64,000 nt of DNA from Kappaphycus alvarezii. Its lineage: Eukaryota; Rhodophyta; Florideophyceae; Gigartinales; Solieriaceae. The DNA lies in contig NADL03000473.1 of the NCBI GenBank assembly GCA_002205965.3, forward strand, positions 62,001 through 126,000. Direction: 5' to 3'. The stretch's first letter is position 1. Every line of letters starts with the position of its first letter. The translations under genes were made by a program, and so were the position numbers. The notes beneath the pieces were generated by a model. It was not told where the DNA came from. It was given only the letters and a program-made list of their open reading frames with translations, and made no database searches. Of this stretch, positions 11,671 through 21,977 are shown piece by piece.

Positions 11671-14600
11671 TCAATTCCCCTAAAAAGAAGAATCGCCCCG
11701 ATTATTGTAGCTCTTTAATATTTCTTGGCAGTTTTGAACTTCTGTTTCCCATTACTAGGAGTTTTCGCGATCTGTGTACCATTTCCATTTGATGAGAGAT
11801 TTGTTTTTTCCGTTTTGCTTCTTGTGCGCTTATATGGATTCGATTTCGTACTCTATGTGTCCGTCCTTGGTTTTTATTGGTGGTGGCGGTGGTAGTTCTC
11901 GGTCAAACTCATCTCGGATATACGGCTTGAGGAGGCTTGCGTGGAAAGCATTGTGAACTCCCTTTTCAATCATTGGCTGGGAAAGAATTAAGCGGTATGT
12001 GACTCCGTGAATATCCTCCGATATATAAAAACGGCCACAATACTTGGGGTTCTGTTTACGAGATCCAGCGCCATCCTCCAGAGCTATATTTTTAGTTGAA
12101 AGCCAGACTTTATCACCAACTTTGTACGTTGAAGGACTCATACTTTTGTTGACATAAGATGCTGTGGCATTGTTCGAACTCTCGATTTGTTTTTGGGCCT
12201 CTTTCAGTGATTCTCGCATATCTTTGAGGAGGATTTTCGTGGCTGGATTTTCTGTGGCTATTATGTCTAAAGGATCAGTTTTCGGGTGAATTCCGAAATT
12301 GAGGAAGAATGGGGAGAATGTTGTGGTCGCGTTAATCGAAGAGTTGTAGGCAACTTCAAGGTCGACCATGTATTTTTCCTAGTCAGATTTGTCGAAACTA
12401 ACGAAGTAACGAACCATTTCCTCAATCTTTCGGGTCATCACTTCAGAATGTCCATCTTTCTGTGGGTAGTATGCAGAGGAAGGGGATATTTTGTTACCTA
12501 ATAGTTGGAATAGACTTTTCCAAAACTTGCTCGTGGAGATTTGATCTCTATCGCAGATAATATTTTCCGGGATTCCATGGTTTCTGTATGTGTGATCTTT
12601 GAAACGTCTGGCAGCTATTAGAGCATCTAATTTTGGCTTTGTCAGGATAATTCTTATCATTTTTGAAAGCCGGTCAACAACCGTTAGTACTCCACCATTT
12701 CCGTTCTTGTATTTGGGAAATGGTGTGATTAAATCCATGGTTATGTGCGTCCACTTTGTTTTCGGAGGATCAAGAGGTTGTAAAAATCTTGCAGGTTTCT
12801 GGTTGGCTTGCTTATCCTTCTGGCAATGACAAGAGCGGACGTACCGAAGTACATCAGCCCGTAGGTTTTTCCAGTAAAACTTCGGTGATATTCTATTGAT
12901 TGTTTTGGATATTACCAAGTGTCCAGTATTTGGAGTCGAATGGTAGCTATGCAATAAATTGGCTTCAGACGTTCCTTCTGGTATGCCAATTTTCCGTGTC
13001 TTAACAAAAGCGATCCCTTTCTTAAGAAAGGTGCCTTCGGATCTTTGTATTCGTCTTTGAGGCTTTCATATGGGTGGTAGTCTTCCAAAAACTCTTCGAG
13101 TTTGTATGATTCAAAAACGGTACAGAAATATTGTTTGATTCCGAAAATGTCTTCATTATTACTTCTTGGAGTAGTCCTTTGTTTCGATGGTGAGATAAGG
13201 GTGCATTATGGGGTTTTCTTGAGAGAGAATCGGCAAGCATATTTGATTTCCCGGAGATGGGTACAATCTTGAAATCAAAGTAAACTATTCTTTCCAACCA
13301 TCTAACCTGTCTCTGTGACAGATTATCTTGTGTCTCGAGGTATCTAAACGGGTTGTGGTCAGAATGAACAGTGAGGAAGTTCCCATACAAGTATGCTCTC
13401 CACCACTTCAGGCAGTCGACAATGGCAAATAGCTCTCTTTCGTGAGCTGCATAATTCTGCTCGGCCTTATTTCAATTTCTGGATGCGAAAGCGACTGGTT
13501 TTTGTTCTTCGCCGTTCATTGTTCCAATACAGCACCAATTGCGTATTAGGAAGGATCTGTAGTGACATAGATCGGTAGAACTGAATGGAAATTTCGAAGG
13601 ACTGGAGCGTTGCACAATATTTTCTTCAGGGCTTGAAATGGTTTGTCTTGAGTTTCTGTCCAATGAAAACAAAGTTTTTTGTCAACTCGGTGAGTGGTTT
13701 CGAAATGAAGGAACAACCCTTAATGAACCTTCTGTAATAGTTTATAAACCCCAAGAATGTCTGAAGATGTTGTTTGTTCCGAGGCGGCGACCATTCCATG
13801 ACGGCTTTAATCTTGTTGTGGTCCACATCAATTCCTTCCTGGCATATGATGTGCCCAAGATGCTCGACGTCTTTAACACCAAAGACACACTTTGACAATT
13901 TTGCGAATAATTTTTCCTTCCTAAGGATATCTAATACTTCAGCGATGTGTTTCAAGTGTTCTTCCCATGTCTTACTAAATATAAGAATGTCATCCAGATA
14001 TAAGATAACGAAAACGTCAAATACATCTTTGAAAATGTCGTTTATAAGACTCATGAAAGTCGCTGGGGCATTTATCGATCCAAATGGTAATACGAGAAAT
14101 TCAAAATGTCCATGTCGAGTTCTAAACGCCATGAGGGATATTGAAGATTCATGAAGTCTGATCTGATGATAACCTGACCTCAGATCTATTTTAGAGAACT
14201 ACTTTGATCCTTTGAGCTGATCAAAGATATAGTCTATGCGCGGCAGTAGATAACTGTTTGTTTACAGTAAGCAGATTGAATGCTCTGTAATCCACGCACA
14301 TCCTCAATGAGCTGTCAGTCTTCGTCACGAAAAGAATTTCAGCCCCCATCGGCTCTTGCTTAGCTCAATGAAATTACTCTCCAGCGGCTCATATAGCTGC
14401 TTGCGAAGCTCCCCCATTTATTTGTCCGAAAGACGGTAGAGACCCTTTCTCTGGGGCTTTGCTTCTTTTTATAATTCAATCTTGAAATCATATTTTCGCT
14501 TCGGAGGGAGGCCTTTTGGAAGTCTGTTTGAGAATAAATCCTCATACTCTGTAAGTATGTCTTGAATCTCTTCGGAATAGGTTTCCGTAGAATGGGAATT

Positions 14601-15453
14601 GGAATTAGGGGTCTCAAAAGTACTGCAAACGTCCCACAATTGTTTTCTACAGCAGTGACGATTGAATTTGCGGAGACGAAATAAAACGTAATTTTCATTC
14701 TTATAATAGAATGAAACTTGATTTTCGGCGCTGTCGATAATCGGCTGATGGGCTCCACACCATTCCTTCCGCAGGATTGCATCATATCTCTTCAGGGGAC
14801 TTATGGGAAAGTTCCAATGTCTGATATGTCCAATAAGATTTTGTTAATATCTTTATTAAATGTTGGAACTTCCTTGACTTGCTTCAAGCGAGGCAGTTTG
14901 TCTCGGGCGGTTTTCTCTTTGTTTATCGTCTCTAAACGATTGAGGAGAGCAGCCTCAAATTCCTTCCATGTTTGAATTTCCTTCCCCCCTGCACTCTTCG
15001 AATAGACCATCCACCAATTATGAGCATTTCCCGAGAGATGGCTCAGTGCAATGTTAATGGTAGCTTGCCCATCTCCTTCACTCAGGAAATTCTCCATCTG
15101 CACACACCAGCTTCCGATGGACCCTTTACTGCAGAAATATCTAGGTTTATTTTTATTAGGGGCGTCCTTGTTTTGATTTTGACTACTGGAGGTACCAGTA
15201 TTGATCCTGACAAGAGATTGCTCATTCTCGAGGGCTTCTAACTTCTGAGAAACATTATTGAGCTGATTCTGCTGCGCGGAGATCTGATTATGGGCATCCG
15301 ACAGCTGACGTTGAAGTTCGCTTGCAGCCTGTGCGAGAGCCTCTACCGTAATTCCAGAAGTTTCCATGTTCTTTTCCTATTAGTCGATAGAATAAGAAAG
15401 AAGTTTAATGTATTCAGTATCTACTGGAAACTGCGCACGTCCTAACTATACGG

Positions 15454-16305
15454 CTAAGGTCTAACCGGATGTACCTCGTCGTCCATGCGCATCTGGGCTC
15501 GGGACAGGATAGCTTGAGCAATGGATGAACAGAGAGTGCAACTAAGTCGCTGGTAGATATGGCGGCGGATAACACCAGGTGTCGAGTGACACTTGGACGC
15601 GATCCGCGGAACTAGCTCTTCGATAAACGCAATTGTACCAGGGGAAGGGGCACCCAGGGAATCAAACGTCAGAGGTCGAAACTTCAGTTTCGGCGTATAT
15701 TGCGCAGAAGATGGGCCATTTGAGGGAGCGGGAGGCGTCGGGCGAGTTTGCATTCCAGAGTTGTAACCTTGTCGCGGGCCGCCAATTCAGCAGTGCCAAC
15801 GGCAACCTGGGTCGCCTTGGTGCGAACTGCGGCCTTGAACGGTGAGACCACAGTGATGTCACACGCAATGAGGAGCAACGTTGTGATTTCCGGGGTTAGA
15901 AGGGTTGTACCAGGATATCGGCGGGCCGGAGCTCAGTGCCCGGGACGATAGACGTAACCTCGTGCCGGGTATGGAGACCCACGGCACCGGTAACGTGTGT
16001 CGCAAACGCATTACAGAGCGAGTTATGGCGGTGACGACGGCCGGAATCAGGGCAGCAAAGGTCGGCGGCGTGATCCCGAGGGTGTCTAAGAGGTGATAGC
16101 AGTTGAGGGCCATAGAGTCATCATACACTGGCGGCCCGAGGTGACGGCGGAGCATGGTCTGCCGGTGTGTGGTGTGTACCTTCGAAGCTGCCGTGGGGTG
16201 AGCGAAGAGAAACCCCGCAGCGGGGCTGCAGCGGAACGCTAAGCCACGGATGCGATGTCGAATGTCGGCGTCGCTATGGACGAAACGTTTATTGGCGAAA
16301 CACAC
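15454..16305 (-). mobile_element. LINE C-terminal fragment inside the gypsy element
   Basis: Minus-strand translations give LGPPVYDDSMALNCYHLLDTLG, split as LGPPVYDDSMALN and CYHLLDTLG, the Cys/His region typical of the C-terminal part of these RTs. Next comes ACDITVVSPFKAAV with AVGTAELAARDKV, a PD-(D/E)XK-like D...E/K arrangement. Last comes PLTFDSLGAPSPGTIAFIEEL and RHIYQRLSCTLCSSIAQAIL, the conserved tail. The fragment belongs to the same broad LINE class as 1-1968 but to a more distant subfamily than the copies at 3.2, 39.7 and 55.6 kb. The frame changes at least twice. It lies on the same strand as the surrounding gypsy gene order, upstream of gag. Confidence 0.7.
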
Positions 16306-16367
16306 GTGTGGTTTTGGATCTTTTTAAAATAGAAGTTTTCCAATCTGGCCAGAAAGAATCGGTATGC

Positions 16368-16440
16368 AATGTGGCCGAGTTGGCAAGACCAGCAAAACGC
16401 CAGTGAGAGGTGTCGAGTTCGAATCACAGTCGATAACTTC
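16368..16440 (+). other. tRNA-like / SINE-promoter-like patch
   Basis: TGGCCGAGTTGG matches the RNA polymerase III box A of tRNAs. About 40 bp later, GAGTTCGAATC matches box B/T-loop. The T-stem around TTCGAAT pairs poorly and I cannot fold a clean cloverleaf, so this is more likely a tRNA pseudogene or a tRNA-derived SINE head than a working tRNA. Confidence 0.4.
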
Positions 16441-16714
16441 GGAAACTTGAATTTCTCTGACGTCAGGGTTTGACATCGGTCACGTCGGGTGTGCATTAGT
16501 AGTTCTCCTTCCTATTCTTTACCAAACGGTTTTTGTCCTGTCTAGAACCTGGCGGCGATACGGACTTACAAGTCCTACTGCAAGAAACTGGGGAAAGCGA
16601 GTTTGTAATGTAGACACAGCAGGAGGGTGAACACAGCACAAATGAAGTCGGTTGAGAAAGCAACTTTTGGGTTTTTTTCGCTATTCAACAAGGATAGATT
16701 TATTCAAATACAAG

Positions 16715-17187
16715 CTACTCAGACCTACCAGCAGTCTCGCGGTGACGACGGCCAAGACGGTGGCCCTCAAGATCTTTCTCGCTCGGAATTTCTATTTTGC
16801 AAATATTGCATGTGTGCCTTCTCTTGTCAGCTCGGTGCTGATGCTTGCGGGAACGGAGGTGCTCGAAGTACTGCACGCGGCTTGTGCAGGTGACTTGACA
16901 GTGACGACAGTGTAACGGAAACCATCGAGGATTCATGGTCATTGGAGGCCTCCTGACAGACTTCCAGATACGGTGGCTGGCTGTCCTTTGGATAACGATG
17001 GAGGCGGCGTCAGGAAGAATAGGTAAGCCCGATTTGAAAATCGTAGGCCTGGTGGTCGGTTTGGCCTTTCGCGACTTGGCGAGCCTTGAGCGGGGTATAT
17101 CGGGAAGCGCTGGTATCGGTGGAATGGCCGACGGAAGTGCGAAAGCGGAGGCGTCGGGGTTCTCGGTTCCTCAATTTCAGTCCTCAT
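16715..17187 (-). CDS. Two-finger U1/matrin-type C2H2 zinc-finger protein (origin unclear)
   Basis: The minus-strand frame ending at 16715 contains two fingers of the form C-x2-C-x12-H-x5-H: CRHCQVTCTSRVQYFEHLR...KH and CNICKIEIPSEKDLEGHR...RH. This spacing (long inter-His loop, aromatic/Glu before the first His) is that of U1C/matrin/JAZ-type fingers, which bind RNA or double-stranded nucleic acid. The fingers' frame stays open upstream to a TGA near 17175 and encodes a Pro/Lys/Arg-rich stretch. An ATG at 17187 (MRTEIE) is in a different frame, and the first ATG in the finger frame is at 16942 (MTMNPRWF), giving a 75-residue product. It sits between the gypsy LTR and the LINE fragment. It may be captured host sequence, part of the LINE's ORF1 or N-terminal region, or an element accessory gene. 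I cannot choose between these. Confidence 0.5.
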
Positions 17188-17473
17188 CGGTGTCCTTGAT
17201 TCTTGACCTTAACAGAACTTGCCTACCTCTCGACAATTGTCCTCCAAAAATACATGTAAATGGTCCTTCTCGGTGTACTCTTCAAGCGACGAGGGGCGGT
17301 TCTTAGAAGTCTTTTTTTCGGCACTGGGCGTTATCCAGGAGGATCAGAGTAAAAACAAAAAATGTTAGTCTCCGCTTGCAATCGGGCAGAAAGGCAAATC
17401 CAATAGAGATTTTAAATTAATGTCGGATTGGAAGAACTCGCAGAACTGACAAACTTTTGGCGATGCTATGAGA

Positions 17474-17998
17474 TGTGGAGTTTTGGGCGCACAAGAGGTA
17501 GTCGATGGTTGAACTGATGGTTCAAGCTTCTGGTGAGCAGAATAGTGCTTCTGACCATGGTTTATATAGAGAAGCATTCAACGAGAGTGAAAACGAATGG
17601 TAAGCAAACAATACTGATTTCAAAGGTATTCTAGAAGAACTGCCCTAGGGGCGTAATACTACAAGGTTCTTAGAGTTCACCTAGCATATTACGGTGAGAC
17701 TGACATTACTGCCCATCATGGCAGAGTTCCAATGATTCACTTGGCGAGATAGCACAAGGCACTTGCTGATTGGTCTTGCCTGAAAAGTATCTAGGAGTAT
17801 GCTAGGTATCCATAATGGGTTCATCTGATTGTCTCTGTGCTCTTTTGTGGCGTTGGTGCCAGACAACAGACAATAGTTGCGCTGATTTCTCTTTACAGTA
17901 CTTATGTTGCACAAGTGCCTCTCTAAAGTGCTCATGCCGTTTGAGGGCTACTGGCGGGATATTGTACAAAAAGAATACTGTTGGACATATTCGTCACA
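17474..17998 (-). repeat. Gypsy element LTR (upstream copy)
   Basis: A 525-bp partner of 11145-11670 in the same orientation. The outer flank ATTTA (17999-18003) matches the flank of the other LTR, proving that the two delimit a single insertion. I do not see a standard TGG-type primer site right next to it. Confidence 0.95.
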
Positions 17999-18003
17999 AT
18001 TTA

Positions 18004-19788
18004 AATCTTTACTTGAATGCGAGAAGTTCAAAAGATACGAGCGTTACGGTTAAAGTAGTTCATGTCGTACACCTTTATTTTCAGAAATTTGCCATAAGAC
18101 GTGTACAGTAGCGTAGTTTCAGTTATTTACCAAATCTTTATTTTGTGCCCCGCCGCGGTATATGTAAAGTTCTTCTGACTTGGTCTTCAGTACCAGAGAG
18201 GCACTTTGATTGTATTAAAATCAGATTTTCCCGTATTTCGCAACCTCAACATCACTTTGTAACAGTAAAGTACCATACTGTAGCCGAAAAAATAAACATA
18301 TTATAACAAAGTAAAGAAATGCAATGGTTATGCCAAAAAATAATCGGCATTGCACAAAACCACTGTAATATCACAGGCCAAGAGATATGACAACTGAAGC
18401 AAGCAGAAAGTTTCGATCAAAATGCTTGACTTGCTAACCCTTCTTCACGAAACAACTTAGCCCACGGGGGCTAGTATAAAGAGTGTAGTACTACTTTAAT
18501 GCATTTCCGATGATAAGAGATGATGTTGATGATCTAGATGTTGTACACGGCTGTACGTACACCTTAATTACAACAACTGTACAAAAAATGTATGCTGCAG
18601 GGTGGGGCATAAATATTCAATTCCCAGGAGAGACAAATGCATATAGATGCAATGTGCTCTCCAGATTCAAGAATCTAGATAATTAATTTGAGTGCCGACA
18701 GTAGAAACCTCAACACTGTTGCTCATACAGATTAATTACATCGGCATCTGGATTCATATCGGATCCGGATTAGTATTTAAACAGAAAGTTTGGTGATGGA
18801 AGTCTAATTTAAGCTGTAAAAGGCGAGCTTACAATGTATTCCACACCTACGGACCGCAGTGCTTGACGGACTGCCTTCCTCCTATTTTAGAAAGGACAAG
18901 CGTCTACCTTTGTTTGAGAGTTGATTATTAATTAGGTGTTTTGGACTATTCGCTACTCGGTACGCAATCCCTAATTTATACACTTTTGCAGACCTAAATG
19001 TACTTTATATGCAACTACAGTACTTTACAGACCTGTACAACCTAGTATTTACAATGTATATGGAAGTATAATACAGTAAAGACTAGAATTTATTTACCAT
19101 AAAAATTGAATCTAGTGGTTACAGTAGCATTTGACACCTCATCAATATCATTTCAATATATGCTGAAGGCCAACAAATAGCTGCTGAGCTTTAATTGATA
19201 TATCTCTGTCACAGCGGGCGGTGTTGGCGACTCTGCTGCTTTTGTAGTTCCATATTGCATATCAATCACTGGTCTTTTAAGTTTGCAAAGGAAATATCGA
19301 CCAGCGGGCTAGAGCCAATACTGTCCAACAGCTTGATTTAAATGGCAGGGAGAGTTAGCAAGACTAAATTTGCAAATTCAGTACTGTAAATAGAGGCTAT
19401 TTCTAATGAGTTTTATGTTTTTGTGTATAAAACGTCTTCATGAAGCGTGAAGGCCTTGAAAATTCACTCAGACAAATAAAATGTCCGAAATGAAAAAACA
19501 TAACGTCAAGAAATCCGACAAAAACATGTTCAGGACCAGAACTAGACCCGAAATCCGCTAAATTATCCTTTTTGGGCTGCTAAACCATAACATTTTTCAA
19601 TTCCATGTAAAAAAGCAACTTGACTGGCCAATAGTTTCTTTTTTTTTCAATTATTTATCATGATTAGATATTTCATAGACAATATCTGCACGTATTTGAG
19701 CTTAAAGTTTTGATATTTACAAAGAAACATTTCGAAAAATGTTATTGGGTGTTTCATGATTGCAAGAGATATCGAGGAAATGATTTGA
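18004..19788. other. AT-rich intergenic DNA
   Basis: No ORF of note. TACTGTA/TACAGTA heptamers recur (for example near 18275, 19020 and 19380), as in the simple repeats at 2.8-3.05 kb. Nothing else can be supported. Confidence 0.6.
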
Positions 19789-21977
19789 ACTACACCAATC
19801 ACCGTAATTAACGTGTGCTAAAAATTAACGTGTGTGCAGATTTAATGTGTGGCACGTTAATTTATAAACGGGTTCTTCGAGAGTCGGTACAGACATTAAT
19901 TAATGAACGGATTTTTGGATACATGCCCCGAAAATTGCTTCTTTTCACGAGGCAGCATAAATTTTAGCGGTTCAAACAAACAAATTGCTCAGATACGCAA
20001 TCTGAATGGACATCTTTTCTATTCCCAGTGACAGTTCCGTTCAGATTGATTTCGTGAGCTGCAACATACATTTACTTACCAACACGAATGTACATAAACA
20101 CGAATGTGCAGATGGAAACGGGAACCATTACCCATCCGCCACTGTCTCAAACCCCCCATGCCTACTGACGGGCCCCTTGACGGCCTGTTTCGCGCGGCTG
20201 TGGCACGACAGGGTTCCAGCCATCCTTCGCCTGCCCCAAGCGCTCTTCCTTCTCCGCAACCACGTCGGGATGCAGGACACAGTGCCAACAACCCAGTAAC
20301 CACCACCCCCACGCGAACACGTCACCATATCAATAGTCTTTCCGAACGCCTTCGCGTTACCCAATGGACGGTATCTGAGGCAACCTTCAGTGGACCAACA
20401 AAAACTGTTTCAAAGGCTGTCAAACAGTTTCCGCGCTTATTCACTGGAATATCTGGCGCGAAGTTAGAGAAGGCCAGAAGATGGTGGAAGAATAGGGAGA
20501 AGACGCTGACTTTTGTGACAACAGGGCGCCGTGGAAAGCATTTAGTAGCGACAAAAGCCACTGGGATGCATAGCTTGAGTCGTAAGGCGGTTACTGGGAG
20601 AGGTAGGAAATCGGGTGAGTGGAGTGCAACACTGCAAGTAACCCTGCTCGGGGAATTTGAAAGGCTTGCCGCCGCGGGGATGAAGTTTTCCCCATCCATT
20701 TTGCAGCAACTGTCTCGAGACCTTATTGTCACGGCGCCCATTAGCTCCCCATTCCATGCTGGAGTGCTGTACAAAGGTATACTGATTACGCAAAAGGTAA
20801 ACATCCGACGGATTCAGCATTTTATGCTACGGAAAGGGATTGTACTGCGGGAACAAACTAGAAAGTTGCAAACGAGCCCTCAGAAAAAGTTATTCATAGA
20901 ACGAGAGGTCTCCTTTCATCTCTGTATGTTAGAAAGGGGGTTCTAGGGGGGGCCTTTTAGAGAGGTAGACATGGGAAATGCTGATGAGACGCATTTCGTT
21001 TTTAATTTGGACAACGGGAAGACACTGGGGCTGCGCGGTACGAATCAAGTCAAGTATGCGGATGTTGTTTTGGGAGGTGAAAATATCACCATGATGGTCC
21101 GGATCACTAGGGAACCGCAGGCAAGGGTCGAAGTGCCGTTTTTTGTGTTCAAAAATAAGAGCAGTTCATATCTTATCAGAGGTATTGAAGACAATGTGCC
21201 AGGCGTTTGCTACAGGTCGCAGCCGAAGGGATGGATGGATGCTGTGACGTTCTTGTCTTGGCTTAATAAGCCTCATGCCATGCCCCGAAAATGGGGTAGG
21301 AAGCGACACTTGTTTGTGGACAACTGTCGGGGACATAATACAAACGATGCTGTAGAGTTGAAGTTGCGGCAATTGAACACAAAGCTCTATAAGCTCCCCG
21401 CAAATGCGACGCACCTGGTACAGCCAGCCGATAGCTTTGTGATACAGAAGCTGAAGGAGCTGTGGAGGAGGCACTGGGAAGCTTACAAATCCAGATGCAT
21501 TCCGGCTAATGATTGGAGTAAGTCAAGTGGCTGCTTGCCGAATCCGGGGAAACGGTTTTACTTGGCACTTTGTGCTCGTATGGTTCGTGAATTTAATGCC
21601 ATGAAGGATCAAAACGGCGTTTCATATTCAAGGAAAGCTATGATTCGTACTGGAATGTCTCTCGATCTGGACGGTGTCTGGCGTAAGTCTCAGCTCAGTG
21701 GGGAGCTGCAAGAAATTATTGCCAAACACCGCGAGCAGTTTAATGGTGCAGTAGTGCATGGTAGGACGGCTTATATTGAAACGGAAACCGACGACGACTA
21801 AATAAACATTTCAATCCCTGCTTCTAAGTGTGGGGGAGATATGCACACGTTAACAATGCAGTGTCAAAATTAATGTGTGTGCGCAAATAACATGTGACAC
21901 GTTAATTTATAAACGCTGCGTCAAAATTTAACTTCACAATTAACGTGTGACACGTTAATTACGGTGATTAGTGCAGT
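19789..21977 (+). mobile_element. DDE DNA transposon (Tc1/mariner-pogo-like) with terminal inverted repeats
   Basis: A 2.19-kb element. The left end ACTACACCAATCACCG and the reverse complement of the right end ACTGCACTAATCACCG match, and both continue TAATTAACGTGT, giving inverted termini of about 27 bp. TA dinucleotides lie at both boundaries, as expected for a TA-targeting superfamily, but the exact target duplication is ambiguous by a few bases. Subterminal copies of TTAACGTGTG and GGCACGTTAATTTATAAACG-like blocks occur at both ends. They include an 11-bp-arm palindrome (AATTAACGTGT around a central G) at 21938-21960, plausible transposase-binding sites. The element carries one transposase gene. 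Confidence 0.88.
20104..21801 (+). pseudogene. DDE superfamily transposase with a single in-frame amber stop
   Basis: One frame runs from ATG 20104 to TAA 21801 (about 565 codons), interrupted only by TAG at 20944-20946. The N-terminal half is basic, with GRGRKSGEW and a helical region ending SPQKKLFIEREV. This resembles the HTH/CENP-B-like DNA-binding part of pogo/jerky-type transposases. The second half (from ATG 20971) has the catalytic triad: NADETHF (D5), HLFVDNC (D117) and LVQPADSFVIQK (D154), a DD36D spacing, with GGENITMMV, PGVCYRSQPKGWMD and LPANATHLVQPAD typical of the DDE_1 family. Transposase would bind the terminal repeats and cut and paste the element. Apart from the stop the copy looks complete, so it is probably young; read-through, strain variation or a sequencing error are possible alternatives. 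Confidence 0.88.

Larger units (their letters stand above)
11145..17998 (-). mobile_element. Ty3/gypsy LTR retrotransposon with both LTRs and target duplication
   Basis: A 6.85-kb element in minus orientation, flanked by the 5-bp duplication ATTTA (11140-11144 and 17999-18003). Its LTRs begin TGTG and end CACA and are about 93% identical by eye, so it is moderately old. Internal parts in transcription order: gag (about 15367-14800, with a W-x(n)-TWKEFEAALLNRLE retroelement gag core), protease region and reverse transcriptase (about 14700-13470), RNase H (about 13390-13020), and integrase with a GDKVW C-terminal block and a chromodomain-like end (about 12950-11780). A purine-rich tract next to the downstream LTR (around 11675-11690) fits a polypurine tract. 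The coding region is broken, with roughly six to eight interruptions. It is unusual in carrying about 2.1 kb of other sequence between the upstream LTR and gag. Confidence 0.93.
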
